In this document: one piece after another, positions 25,597 through 34,894 of the stretch | How the letters are laid out: each line of letters begins with the position of its first letter | Numbering within the stretch: the first letter of the stretch is position 1 | Assembly: GCF_039871875.1 (NCBI RefSeq) | Contig: NZ_JBDPMD010000021.1 | Coordinates: 1 to 64,000, forward strand | Length of the DNA: 64,000 nt | Direction of reading: 5' to 3' | From: Sphaerisporangium sp039871875 | Lineage (GTDB): Bacteria; Actinomycetota; Actinomycetes; Streptosporangiales; Streptosporangiaceae | Notes under the pieces: model-generated | Database searches by the model: none | Told to the model about the DNA's origin: nothing | Seen by the model: only the letters and a program-made list of their open reading frames with translations | Translations under genes and position numbers: made by a program

Positions 25597-26104
25597 TGCT
25601 ACGGCCCAACCGGTAGTAGTCCTCTTCGGTCTCGCCGAGGCGCATGGGGTGCGGCGGCGTCTCCATGCCGGGGGCCAGCGGCGCGAGCAGCATCTCCTTG
25701 GTGTAGATGAGGCTCTCGCGGCTGGAGTCGGCGAGCTCGTACTCGTTGGTCATGGTGAGCGCCCGGGTGGGGCACGCCTCGATGCACAACCCGCACAGGA
25801 TGCAGCGCAGGTAGTTGATCTGGTACGTGCGGCCGTACCGCTCGCCCGGGGAGTAGCGCTCCTCGTCGGTGTTGTCCGCGCCCTCCACGAAGATGGCGTC
25901 CGCGGGACAGGCCCAGGCGCACAGCTCGCACCCGACGCACTTCTCCAGCCCGTCCGGCCACCGGTTCAACTGGTGGCGACCGTGGAACCGGGGCGCGGTC
26001 GGCCGCTTCTCCTCCGGGTAGTTGGTCGTCACCGGCTTCTTGAACATGTGGTGGAAGGTCACGCCGAACCCCTTCACGGGGTTCAGGAAATCAGTTAGTC
26101 CCAC
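25589..26104 (-). CDS. nuoI: NADH-quinone oxidoreductase subunit I
   Basis: 171-residue ferredoxin-like subunit binding clusters N6a and N6b. The two [4Fe-4S] motifs CVGCELCAWACP and CILCGLCIEACP are intact. GTG 26104 is chosen for the ideal AAGGAGGT upstream; an upstream in-frame ATG would add 16 residues with no site. Overlaps the nuoH end by 14 bases. Confidence 0.96.
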   Translation of the reverse strand: MGLTDFLNPVKGFGVTFHHMFKKPVTTNYPEEKRPTAPRFHGRHQLNRWPDGLEKCVGCELCAWACPADAIFVEGADNTDEERYSPGERYGRTYQINYLRCILCGLCIEACPTRALTMTNEYELADSSRESLIYTKEMLLAPLAPGMETPPHPMRLGETEEDYYRLGRSNG

Positions 26105-27452
26105 TGGGGACCTCCTTGCGTCCGTTGACGCCGTGGTAGTGCGGCAGGTCAAGCGCGGGCACCGGGAAGCCGCCCGCGGTGGGCTCCTCGGCGAGCTGCT
26201 CGAACTCGGCCTGGACCTGCTCGGCCTGGGCCTCCCTGCGGCGCTGGTTGACCGTGTCGAACCAGAAGTAGATCGCCAGGCATCCGACCACGACCACCGC
26301 CGCGATGACCATCACCAGCGACCGGTCGGCCTGCGGGACCTGCATGGCGCGGAAGCTGGCCACGAGCAGGATCCACGCGAGGTTCAGCGGGATCAGCACC
26401 TTCCAGCCGAAGGCCATGAGCTGGTCGTACCTGATGCGGGGCAGCGAGGCGCGCACCCAGATGAAGAACGAGAACACCAGCACGAGCTTGATGAAGAACC
26501 ACAACATCGGCCACCAGCCGGTGTTGGCGCCGTCCCACAGCGATATCGGCCACGGGGCCCGCCAGCCGCCGAGGAAGAGCGTGATGCTCAGGGCGGACAC
26601 GGTGAACACGTTGACGTACTCGGCCAGCATGAACATCGCGAACTTCAGCGACGAGGAGTACTCGGTGTGGAAGCCGCCGACCAGCTCGCCCTCACCCTCG
26701 GGCAGGTCGAACGGCACCCGGTTGGTCTCGCCGAGCATCGTGATCACGTAGATCAGGAACGACGGGATGAGCAGCACCGCGTACCAGGACGGCAGCGGGA
26801 TGTCGAGCCCGAACATGTTCCAGGTGTTGCCCGACGCCTGCTTGGCCACGATCTCGGACGTGGACAGCGTGCCGGCGAAGATGAACACCGCGACGAACGA
26901 GAGCCCCATCGCGATCTCGTACGAGATCACCTGGGCGGTGGAGCGCAGGCCGCCGAGCACCGCGTACGGCGAGCGGGAGCCCCAGCCGGCGAGCACGATG
27001 CCGTACACGCCGATCGAGGCCATGGCGAGCACCAGCAGCACCGCGACCGGCAGGTCGGTGAGCTGCAGCGGGGTGCGCACCCCGAACATCGACACCACGG
27101 GCCCGAACGGGATGACGGCGAACGACAGGAACGCCGGGACCGCGATGATGATCGGGGCGAGGATGTAGATGACCTTGTCGACGGTGCGCGGGAGGATGTC
27201 CTCCTTCAGCCCCATCTTGATGCCGTCCGCCACCGACTGCAGCAGGCCGAACTTGCCGGCCCGGTTGGGGCCGTAGCGGTGCTGCATGCGCGAGATGAGC
27301 TTGCGCTCGGTCCACACGCCGAACAGCACACCCAGCATCAAGAACACGAAGATGAACAGCGCCTTGATGATGGAGATCCACAGTGGATCCTTGCCGAAGT
27401 CGGCCAGGGTGGGGCCGACCGGCTCGGCCGGTGCGGCCAGCAAGAGACTCAT
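26091..27452 (-). CDS. nuoH: NADH-quinone oxidoreductase subunit H
   Basis: 453-residue membrane subunit forming the quinone site with NuoB and NuoD. Eight-helix core; conserved 'ERKLISRMQHRYGPNRAG' near residue 50 and 'ETNRVPFDLPEGEGELVGGF', 'WVRASLPRIRYDQLM'. The C-terminal 50 residues form a polar extension. ATG 27452 overlaps the nuoG stop (ATGA). Confidence 0.97.
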   Translation of the reverse strand: MSLLLAAPAEPVGPTLADFGKDPLWISIIKALFIFVFLMLGVLFGVWTERKLISRMQHRYGPNRAGKFGLLQSVADGIKMGLKEDILPRTVDKVIYILAPIIIAVPAFLSFAVIPFGPVVSMFGVRTPLQLTDLPVAVLLVLAMASIGVYGIVLAGWGSRSPYAVLGGLRSTAQVISYEIAMGLSFVAVFIFAGTLSTSEIVAKQASGNTWNMFGLDIPLPSWYAVLLIPSFLIYVITMLGETNRVPFDLPEGEGELVGGFHTEYSSSLKFAMFMLAEYVNVFTVSALSITLFLGGWRAPWPISLWDGANTGWWPMLWFFIKLVLVFSFFIWVRASLPRIRYDQLMAFGWKVLIPLNLAWILLVASFRAMQVPQADRSLVMVIAAVVVVGCLAIYFWFDTVNQRRREAQAEQVQAEFEQLAEEPTAGGFPVPALDLPHYHGVNGRKEVPSGTN

Positions 27453-29860
27453 TCCGCGCTCCCGATCTCGACGACGTCCCCGGACACCGCGCGCAGGTCC
27501 CGGGTCACCGAGCACCCGGGTGAGTTGGCCGGCACCCACACGACGCGGTCGGGCAGGTCGGCCACCCGCACGGGCAGGCTGACCGTACCGCCTTCGGTGG
27601 TGATCGTGACCTTACCGCCGGGCACCACGCCGATCTCGGCCGCGGTGGTCTCCGACAGCAGCGCCTCGACCGGCTTGCCGGTGCCCGCGAGGTACGGCTC
27701 GCCGTCCTGCAGGCGCCCCGCGTCGATGAGCAGGTGCCAGGTGGCGAGCACGGCCTGACCGGCCCGCGGCTCGGGGTGCACGCCGCCGCTGACGGCGGGG
27801 CCGCTCGGCCGGGCGCCGCGCCAGGCGCCGAGGGCGGCCAGCTCGCGGCGGGCGGCGGCGGTGTCGGGCAGCCCGAGGTGGACGTCCATGTGGTCGCTGA
27901 TCGCGGCGATGGCGCCGAGGTCGCTCATGAGGCCGGGGACCTCGATGGCCCGCTCGAAGGTGCGGCCGCGGCCCTCCCAGTCGACGAACGTGCCGCTCTT
28001 CTCCGACACCGCGGCGACGGGCAGCACGACGTCGGCCCGGTCGGTGACGGCGCTCGCCCGCATCTCCAGGGCGACGATGAACGGGGTGTTCTCCAGGGCC
28101 GCGAGCGCGGCCTCGGGGTCGGGCAGGTCGTAGGGGTCCACGCCGCCGACCACCAGCGCGTCCAGGTCGCCGGTGAGCGCGGCGGCCAGGATGGCGGCGG
28201 TGTCGCGGCCCGGGGCGGCCGGCACGGAGGAGACGTTCCAGGCGCGGGCCACCTCGGCGCGTGCGGCCTCGTCGGTGACCGGGCGGCCGATCGGCAGCAG
28301 GCCGGGCAGCGCACCGGCCTCGACGGCCCCGCGCTCACCGGCCCGGCGCGGCACCCAGGCCAGCCGGGCGCCGGTGACGGCGGCCAGCCGGACGACGGCC
28401 GACAGCGCGCCGCGGGAGGTGGCGAGCCGCTCGCCGACCAGGATGACCGCCCCGGACTTGCCGAGCGCCTCGGCGGCGGGCGAGGAGTCGGAGATCAGGT
28501 CGCCGATGGCCTCGGCCTCGGTGCCGGGCAGGGCGCGCAGCAGCGTGCCGCCCATCTTGGCGAGGCTCTCGGTCGCGAACGGCGCGATGGAGAAGACCCG
28601 CAGGCCGTGCTTGCGCCACGCCTTGCGCAGGCGCAGGAAGACGATCGGCGACTCCTCCTCGGGCTCGAACCCGGCGAGCAGGACGGCCGGCGCCTTCTCC
28701 AGGTCGGCGTAGGAGACCTCGATGCCCTTGCCCGCGACGGCGTGGGCGAGGAACTCGGCCTCCTCCTGCGAGTGGGCCCGCGCGCGGAAGTCGACGTCGT
28801 TGGTGCCGAGGGCGATGCGGGCGAACTTGGCGTACGCGTAGGCGTCCTCGACGGTGGCGCGTCCGCCGACCAGCACACCGGCCCGGCCGCGGGCCCTGGC
28901 GAGCCCAACGGCTGCGGCCGTGAGGGCCTCGGGCCAGGAGGCGGGCCGCAGCAGGCCGTCCTCGTCGCGGACCAGCGGGGAGCGCAGGCGGTCGGGCTCG
29001 GTGGCGTAGGAGAACGCCCACCGGCCCTTGTCGCAGTTCCACTCCTCGTTGACCTGCGGGTCGTCCCCGGCCAGGCGGCGGGTGACCCGGCCGCGGCGGT
29101 GGTCGGTGCGTAGGGAGCAGCCGCTGGCGCAGTGCTCGCAGGCGCTCGGCGTGGACACCAGGTCGAACGGCCGGGCCCGGAACCGGTAGGCCGCGCCGGT
29201 GAGCGCGCCGACCGGGCAGATCTGGATGGTGTTGCCGGAGTAGTACGACTGGAAGGGCTCGCCGTCGGCGACGCCGACCTGCTCGGCGGCGCCCCGCTCG
29301 AAGAAGTCGATCAGCGGGTCGCCCGCGATCTCGTCGGAGAACCGGATGCAGCGGGCGCACTGGATGCACCGCTCGCGGTCCAGCAGCACCTCGGTGGACA
29401 GCGGGATCGGCTTCTCGAAGGTGCGCTTGTCCTCGGTGAACCGCGACTCGCCCTGGCCGTTCGACATGGCCTGGTTCTGCAGGGGGCACTCGCCGCCCTT
29501 GTCGCAGACCGGGCAGTCGAGCGGGTGGTTCATCAGCAGCAGCTCCATCACGCCGCGCTGCGCCTTCTCGGCCACCGGCGAGGTGAGCTGGGTCTGCACC
29601 ACCATGCCCTCGGTGCACACGATGGTGCAGGACGCGGCGGGCTTGGGCATGCCCTCGATGGTCACCAGGCACTGGCGGCAGGCGCCGACCGGGTCCAGCA
29701 GGGGGTGGTCGCAGAAGCGCGGGATCTGGATGCCGAGCAGCTCGGCGGCCCTGATCAGCAGCGTGCCCTTGGGCACGGCGATCTGGAACCCGTCGATGGT
29801 GAGGTTCACCATCTCCACGGGCTGCTCGATCTGCCCCTCCGGCGTCGTCTGAACGGTCAT
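27449..29860 (-). CDS. nuoG: NADH-quinone oxidoreductase subunit G
   Basis: 803-residue iron-sulfur subunit of the peripheral arm. The N-terminal [2Fe-2S] ferredoxin domain is present ('FCDHPLLDPVGACRQCLV'). The HXXXC-type and [4Fe-4S] cysteines follow ('HPLDCPVCDKGGECPLQN', 'RERCIQCARCIRF'). The cluster N7-type motif appears as 'SACEHCASGCSL' with a later 'NEEWNCDKGRW'. The molybdopterin-like C-terminal domain follows without a cofactor site. Four-base overlap with both neighbours. Confidence 0.97.
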   Translation of the reverse strand: MTVQTTPEGQIEQPVEMVNLTIDGFQIAVPKGTLLIRAAELLGIQIPRFCDHPLLDPVGACRQCLVTIEGMPKPAASCTIVCTEGMVVQTQLTSPVAEKAQRGVMELLLMNHPLDCPVCDKGGECPLQNQAMSNGQGESRFTEDKRTFEKPIPLSTEVLLDRERCIQCARCIRFSDEIAGDPLIDFFERGAAEQVGVADGEPFQSYYSGNTIQICPVGALTGAAYRFRARPFDLVSTPSACEHCASGCSLRTDHRRGRVTRRLAGDDPQVNEEWNCDKGRWAFSYATEPDRLRSPLVRDEDGLLRPASWPEALTAAAVGLARARGRAGVLVGGRATVEDAYAYAKFARIALGTNDVDFRARAHSQEEAEFLAHAVAGKGIEVSYADLEKAPAVLLAGFEPEEESPIVFLRLRKAWRKHGLRVFSIAPFATESLAKMGGTLLRALPGTEAEAIGDLISDSSPAAEALGKSGAVILVGERLATSRGALSAVVRLAAVTGARLAWVPRRAGERGAVEAGALPGLLPIGRPVTDEAARAEVARAWNVSSVPAAPGRDTAAILAAALTGDLDALVVGGVDPYDLPDPEAALAALENTPFIVALEMRASAVTDRADVVLPVAAVSEKSGTFVDWEGRGRTFERAIEVPGLMSDLGAIAAISDHMDVHLGLPDTAAARRELAALGAWRGARPSGPAVSGGVHPEPRAGQAVLATWHLLIDAGRLQDGEPYLAGTGKPVEALLSETTAAEIGVVPGGKVTITTEGGTVSLPVRVADLPDRVVWVPANSPGCSVTRDLRAVSGDVVEIGSAE

Positions 29861-31143
29861 GCGGTCCCCCACACGGTGGACGCCGCCGGGTCGAACGGGC
29901 ATCCGCCGATCTCGAAGTGCTTGAGGTATTCGTCGCGGAAGTGCTTCACCGACGAGTGGATCGGGCTGGTGGCGCCGTCGCCGAGGGCGCAGAACGACCG
30001 TCCGAGGATGTTGTCGGCGATGTCGGTGATGGTGGTCAGGTCCTCTTCGGTGCCCTGGCCCTTCTCCAGCCGCCGTAGCACCTGCTTGAGCCAGTAGGTG
30101 CCCTCCCGGCAGGGGGTGCACTTGCCGCAGGACTCGTGGGCGTAGAACTCGGTCCACCGCAGCACGGCTCGCACCACGCAGGTCGTCTCGTCGAAGATCT
30201 GCAGGGCCCGGGTGCCGAGCATCGAGCCCTTGGCGCCGACCGACTCGAAGTCGAGCGGCACGTCGAGGTGCTCGTCGGTGAAGATCGGGGTGGAGGAGCC
30301 GCCGGGGGTCCAGAACTTGAGCCGGTGCCCGGCCCGCACGCCGCCCGCCATGTCGAGCAGCTCGCGCAGGGTGATGCCGAGCGGCGCCTCGTACTGGCCG
30401 GGGCGGGTGACGTGGCCGCTCAGGGAGAAGATGCCGAAGCCCTTGGACCGCTCGGTGCCCATGCCGGCGAACCAGTCGGCGCCGTTGGCGATGATGCTGG
30501 GAACGCTGGCCACCGACTCGACGTTGTTGATGACGGTGGGACACGCGTACAGGCCCGCGACGGCGGGGAAGGGGGGCTTGAGGCGAGGTTGACCCCGGTA
30601 GCCCTCCAGCGAGTCCAGCAGCGCCGTCTCCTCGCCGCAGATGTACGCCCCGGCGCCGGTGTGCACCACCAGCTCCAGGTCGTACCCCGAGCCGAGGATG
30701 TCGGTGCCGAGGTAGCCCTTCTCGTACGCCTCGCGCACGGCCGCCTGCACCCGCCGCACGACGTGCAGCACCTCGCCGCGGATGTAGATGAAGGCCTGGT
30801 TGGCGCGGATGGCGTAGGAGGTGATGATGACGCCCTCGACCAGCGAGTGGGGGTTGGCCATCATCAGCGGGATGTCCTTGCAGGTGCCCGGCTCGGACTC
30901 GTCGGCGTTGACCACCAGGTAGTGCGGCTTGCCGTCGCCCTGCGGGATGAAGCCCCACTTCATGCCGGTGGGGAAGCCCGCGCCGCCGCGCCCGCGCAGA
31001 CCGGAGTCCTTCACGGCCTTGATGATGGCGTCGGGGTCCATGCCGAGCGCCTTGCGCGCCGCGGAGTACTCCCCGTAGCCGTCCAGGGTGAAGGAGTCGG
31101 CCTGGTCCCAGTTGGCGGTGAGGACCGGCGTCAGCGTGGTCAT
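29857..31143 (-). CDS. nuoF: NADH-quinone oxidoreductase subunit F (NADH/FMN binding)
   Basis: 428 residues. NADH/FMN motif 'GLRGRGGAGFPTGMKWGF' near residues 46-65, 'VNADESEPGTCKDI', and the cluster N3 motif 'SCGKCTPCREG' near 345-356. Oxidises NADH and passes electrons to NuoE/NuoG clusters. ATGA overlaps on both sides. Confidence 0.97.
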   Translation of the reverse strand: MTTLTPVLTANWDQADSFTLDGYGEYSAARKALGMDPDAIIKAVKDSGLRGRGGAGFPTGMKWGFIPQGDGKPHYLVVNADESEPGTCKDIPLMMANPHSLVEGVIITSYAIRANQAFIYIRGEVLHVVRRVQAAVREAYEKGYLGTDILGSGYDLELVVHTGAGAYICGEETALLDSLEGYRGQPRLKPPFPAVAGLYACPTVINNVESVASVPSIIANGADWFAGMGTERSKGFGIFSLSGHVTRPGQYEAPLGITLRELLDMAGGVRAGHRLKFWTPGGSSTPIFTDEHLDVPLDFESVGAKGSMLGTRALQIFDETTCVVRAVLRWTEFYAHESCGKCTPCREGTYWLKQVLRRLEKGQGTEEDLTTITDIADNILGRSFCALGDGATSPIHSSVKHFRDEYLKHFEIGGCPFDPAASTVWGTA

Positions 31144-31808
31144 TCCGAGGCCCCCTTCGGCGCCGTCCATCCGTTGGCCTTGGCGATCTTGAGGCCCTCG
31201 AGCGACGGGCCGGCCGCCGAGGGACCCTCGCCCGCCTGCCCGTCCGGCAGGCCGGCCAGCACCCGCGAGGCCTCCTTGAACGAGCACAGGCGCCCGGGGC
31301 CGCGGGTCGGCTTGACCTCCTTGCCGGCGCGCAGGTCGTCCACGAGCTGCTTGGCCGACTCGGGGGTCTGGTTGTCGAAGAACTCCCAGTTGACCATCAT
31401 GACCGGCGCGAAGTCGCAAGCGGCGTTGCACTCCAGCCGCTCCAGCGACACCTTGCCGTCCGCGGTGGTCTCGCCGTTGCCGACGCCGGCGTGCTCGGTG
31501 AGCTCGTCCCAGATCTGGTCGCCGCCCATGATCGCGCACAGCGCGTTGATGCAGACGCCGACGTGGAACTCGCCCGCGGGCTTGCGCTTGTACATCGTGT
31601 AGAACGTCGACACGCCCACGACCTCGGCCTTGGTGAGCCCGAGCATCTCGGCGCAGAACTCCTGCCCGGCGTCGGAGACGTAGCCCTCCTCGGACTGCAC
31701 CAGATGGAGCAGGGGCAGCAGCGCCGAGCGGGTCCTCGGGTAGCGGCCGATGATCTCTTTGGCGTCCCGTTCGAGACGCTCGCGGACTTCCGGCGAGTAG
31801 GTCGTCAC
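31140..31808 (-). CDS. nuoE: NADH-quinone oxidoreductase subunit E
   Basis: 222 residues, thioredoxin-like [2Fe-2S] subunit. The four ligands lie in 'VGVCINALCAIMGG' and 'ERLECNAACDFAPVMMVN'. The first has C-N-A-L-C spacing, and the second C-x3-C is intact. GTG 31808 is preceded by GGAGGT and overlaps the nuoD stop (GTGA). The C-terminal tail is longer than in E. coli. Confidence 0.96.
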   Translation of the reverse strand: MTTYSPEVRERLERDAKEIIGRYPRTRSALLPLLHLVQSEEGYVSDAGQEFCAEMLGLTKAEVVGVSTFYTMYKRKPAGEFHVGVCINALCAIMGGDQIWDELTEHAGVGNGETTADGKVSLERLECNAACDFAPVMMVNWEFFDNQTPESAKQLVDDLRAGKEVKPTRGPGRLCSFKEASRVLAGLPDGQAGEGPSAAGPSLEGLKIAKANGWTAPKGASE

Positions 31809-33157
31809 CGGTCCACACCTCCCATGACCGGGTCGATCGACGCGACCGCGGCGATGACGTCGGCAACCATGCCGCCTTCGCAGGTGGCGGGCACCGCCTG
31901 CAGGTTCGTGAAGGACGGGTCGCGGAAGTGCACGCGGTACGGCCGGGTGCCGCCGTCGCTCACCACGTGCGCCCCGAGCTCGCCGCGCGGCGACTCGACC
32001 GCCGCGTACGCCTGGCCGGCCGGGACGCGGAAGCCCTCGGTGACCAGCTTGAAGTGGTGGATGAGCGCCTCCATGGAGGAGCTCATGATGTGGGCGATGT
32101 GGTCGGGGGAGTTGCCGAGGCCGTCGGGGCCGAGCGCGAGCTGCGCGGGCCACCCGATCTTCTTGTCCTCGATCATGACGGGCTTGCCCTTGAGCTCGGA
32201 GCCCGACAGCCGGTCCAGCGCCTGGCCGATGATCTTGAGGGACTCCTCCATCTCGGCCACGCGCACGAGGTAGCGGCCGTAGACGTCGCAGGAGGTCTGC
32301 GTCGGCACGTCGAAGTCGTAGGTCTCGTAGCCGCTGTACGGCTGCGACTTGCGAAGGTCCCAGGGCAGGCCCGCCGCGCGCAGCATGGGGCCGGTGACGC
32401 CGAGGGCCATGCAGCCGGTGAGGTCGAGGTAGGCGACGTCCTTGGTGCGGCGGACGTAGGCGGGGTTGGCGTCGAGGAGCTTGCGCATCTCCTTGATGCG
32501 GCCCGGCATGACCTTGAGGAACTCGCCGATCTTGTCGACCGCGCCGGCGGGGAGGTCCACCGAGACGCCGCCCGGGCGCACGTACGCCATGTTCATGCGC
32601 AGGCCGGTGATGTACTCGAACAGGTCGAGCACCATCTCACGCTCGCGGAACCCGAACAGCATGGGGGTGGTGGCGCCGAGCTCCAGGCCGAACGTCGCGA
32701 TGGCCACCAGGTGGGAGCTGATGCGGTTGAGCTCCATCATCATGACGCGGATGGCCTGCGCTCTGGCCGGCACCCGGTCGGTGATGCCGAGCAACTGCTC
32801 CACCGCCATGCAGTACGCCGCCTCGTTGAAGATCGGCGAGAGGTAGTCCATGCGGGTGACGAACGTGACCCCCTGGGTCCACGTCCGGAACTCCATGTTC
32901 TTCTCGATGCCGGTGTGGAGGTAGCCGATGACGGTGCGGGCCTCGGTGACGCTCTCGCCGTCCAGGGTCAGCACGAGCCGCAGCACGCCGTGGGTGGACG
33001 GGTGCTGGGGGCCCATGTTGATGACGAGGCGCTCCTCGGAGGACTCGGCGACCGCGTCGACGACCTGGTCCCAGTCCTGGCCGTTGACGTTGTAGACCCG
33101 GCCCTCGGTGGCGTCGTCGTCGCGGCGGTCGGTGTCGCCGTCGTGCACGGTGGTCAT
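31805..33157 (-). CDS. nuoD: NADH-quinone oxidoreductase subunit D
   Basis: 450-residue 49-kDa-type subunit lining the quinone cavity. 'INMGPQHPSTHGVLRL' near residues 50-65 contains the quinone-site His, and 'TGIEKNMEFRTW' and the C-terminal 'IDPVMGGVDR' are family ends. The N-terminal 40 residues are acidic and variable. Separate from nuoC, unlike the fused gene of E. coli. Confidence 0.97.
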   Translation of the reverse strand: MTTVHDGDTDRRDDDATEGRVYNVNGQDWDQVVDAVAESSEERLVINMGPQHPSTHGVLRLVLTLDGESVTEARTVIGYLHTGIEKNMEFRTWTQGVTFVTRMDYLSPIFNEAAYCMAVEQLLGITDRVPARAQAIRVMMMELNRISSHLVAIATFGLELGATTPMLFGFREREMVLDLFEYITGLRMNMAYVRPGGVSVDLPAGAVDKIGEFLKVMPGRIKEMRKLLDANPAYVRRTKDVAYLDLTGCMALGVTGPMLRAAGLPWDLRKSQPYSGYETYDFDVPTQTSCDVYGRYLVRVAEMEESLKIIGQALDRLSGSELKGKPVMIEDKKIGWPAQLALGPDGLGNSPDHIAHIMSSSMEALIHHFKLVTEGFRVPAGQAYAAVESPRGELGAHVVSDGGTRPYRVHFRDPSFTNLQAVPATCEGGMVADVIAAVASIDPVMGGVDR

Positions 33158-33831
33158 GCGTACGACCTCCTCTGGTCCGGCGCGGGGATGGTGGCGCCGC
33201 GGTACTCCACCGGGATGCCGCCGAGCGGGTAGTCCTTGCGCTGCGGGTGGCCGTCCCAGTCGTCCGGCATCTCGATGCGGGTCAGCGCCGGGTGGCCGTC
33301 GAAGACGATGCCGAAGAAGTCGTAGGTCTCGCGTTCGTGCCAGTCGTGGGTCGGGTAGATCGACACCGTGGACGGCACGTGCGGGTCGGCGTCGGGGCAG
33401 GAGACCTCGACGCGGACGCGGCGGTTGAACGTGATCGAGCACAGGTGGTAGACGGCGCGCAGCTCGGCGCCGGTCTCCTCGGGGTAGTGCACGCCGGAGA
33501 CACCGAGCGACAACTCGAAGCGCAGCGCGGGGTCGTCGCGCAGGTGGCTCATCACCTCGGTGAGCCGCTCGCGCGCGACGTGCAGGGTGAGCTCGCCGCG
33601 GTCCACCACGACCCGCTCCACCATGCCGGCGAAGGTCTCACCGGCCGCGCGCTCCAGGGCGTCGGCCACCTCGTCGAAGTAGCCGCCGTACGGGCGGGCG
33701 CTCCCCGGCTTCGGGGGGCGGCGCACCACCAGGCGGCCGTACCCGGAGGTGTCGCCGGTGCCTGTGACACCGAACATGCCGTGCCTGGCGACCGGCTCCT
33801 CCGGTACGCCCGGAAGGTTGTCGCTGCTCAT
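33154..33831 (-). CDS. nuoC: NADH-quinone oxidoreductase subunit C
   Basis: 225-residue 30-kDa-type subunit. Signature 'HERETYDFFGIVFDGHPAL' and 'DWDGHPQRKDYPLGGIPVEY' near the C-terminus. The N-terminal 50 residues are an actinobacterial extension. ATGA overlaps with nuoB and nuoD. Confidence 0.97.
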   Translation of the reverse strand: MSSDNLPGVPEEPVARHGMFGVTGTGDTSGYGRLVVRRPPKPGSARPYGGYFDEVADALERAAGETFAGMVERVVVDRGELTLHVARERLTEVMSHLRDDPALRFELSLGVSGVHYPEETGAELRAVYHLCSITFNRRVRVEVSCPDADPHVPSTVSIYPTHDWHERETYDFFGIVFDGHPALTRIEMPDDWDGHPQRKDYPLGGIPVEYRGATIPAPDQRRSYA

Positions 33832-34379
33832 TTCGGGCTCCCCTGATCGATGAGCGGAAGCGACCGCAGAGCCTGCTGCTCCAGCTCCTCGATCTGCTTG
33901 GCGCGATGCGCGCCGAACTTCATGTTCTGGATCTTGTCGTGCAGCTTCACGATGGCGTCGATGAGCATCTCGGGGCGGGGCGGGCAGCCCGGCAGGTAGA
34001 TGTCCACCGGCACGACGTGGTCCACGCCCTGCACGATCGCGTAGTTGTTGAACATGCCGCCGCTGGAGGCGCACACGCCCATCGCGATGACCCACTTCGG
34101 CTCGGCCATCTGGTCGTAGATCTGGCGCAGCACCGGCGCCATCTTCTGCGACAGCCGCCCGGCCACGATCATCAGGTCGGCCTGGCGGGGCGAGGCGGAG
34201 GCCCGCTCCATGCCGAACCGCGCCAGGTCGTGGTTCGGCCCGCCGGTCGCCATCAGCTCGATGGCGCAGCAGGCCAGGCCGAACGTCGCCGGCCAGACCG
34301 AGTTCTTGCGCGCCCAGCCCGCCGCCTGCTCCACCGTGGACAGGACGAACCCGCTCGGCAGTTTCTCTTCGAGACCCAT
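33828..34379 (-). CDS. nuoB: NADH-quinone oxidoreductase subunit B
   Basis: 183 residues, holds the terminal cluster N2. The ligands are in 'GLACCAIELMA' (tandem cysteines), 'GVCASSGGMF' and 'DIYLPGCPPRPE'. Starts ATG 34379, 39 bases after nuoA, the only real gap inside the operon. Confidence 0.97.
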   Translation of the reverse strand: MGLEEKLPSGFVLSTVEQAAGWARKNSVWPATFGLACCAIELMATGGPNHDLARFGMERASASPRQADLMIVAGRLSQKMAPVLRQIYDQMAEPKWVIAMGVCASSGGMFNNYAIVQGVDHVVPVDIYLPGCPPRPEMLIDAIVKLHDKIQNMKFGAHRAKQIEELEQQALRSLPLIDQGSPK

Positions 34380-34418
34380 CTCAGTGCTTCCTCCCGCGCG
34401 CCGAAGGCACGCCGCCTC

Positions 34419-34778
34419 TCAGTCCCAGTCCAGGCCGCGGCGACGCCACACGTAGGCGTACGCGACCAGGACGGTGACGATGAACAGCACCATCTCGATC
34501 AGACCGAAGACACCGAGATTGTCGAAGGCCACGGCCCACGGGTACAGGAAGATGATCTCGATGTCGAAGACGATGAAGAGCATGGCAGTGATCATGTACT
34601 TCAGCGGGAACCGGCCGCCGCCCACGGGCTGCGGAGTCGGCTCGATGCCGCACTCGTAGGCGTCGAGCTTGGCGCGGTTCCATCGCTTCGGCCCTGTGAA
34701 GGGCGCGATGCCCACAGAGAAGACCGCGAAACCGGCCGCGAGAACCGCCAGCACCACGATCGGCACGTACAGTTCCAT
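34419..34778 (-). CDS. nuoA: NADH-quinone oxidoreductase subunit A
   Basis: 119 residues, three transmembrane helices, with 'ECGIEP' and 'YECG' core in 'KLDAYECGIEPT', 'FPLKYMITAMLFIVFDIEIIFLYPWAV'-type helix 2 (conserved D/E pair). First gene of nuoA-N. The 116 bases between menJ and nuoA show no recognisable Rex site; read-through from menJ is possible. Confidence 0.97.
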   Translation of the reverse strand: MELYVPIVVLAVLAAGFAVFSVGIAPFTGPKRWNRAKLDAYECGIEPTPQPVGGGRFPLKYMITAMLFIVFDIEIIFLYPWAVAFDNLGVFGLIEMVLFIVTVLVAYAYVWRRRGLDWD

Positions 34779-34894
34779 CGCTTATCCGTCTCCTCTGTCT
34801 CTCGTGGTTCTTCTGTGTCCGAGCGCGCGGGCGCCTCTCGACCGGTTGCTGAGTCTAGGCACGGCGATCATCTGTCTTCGTTCCGGGTGTCTGG

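Noticed and set aside
27734..31602. Plus-strand frames of 300-490 codons opposite nuoG, nuoF and nuoE
   Set aside because: Antisense shadows with Gly/Arg/His-rich composition and no ribosome binding site.
34779..34894. A Rex site directly before nuoA
   Set aside because: No TGTGA...TCACA arrangement could be found in the menJ-nuoA gap; only the menJ and rex sites are supported.
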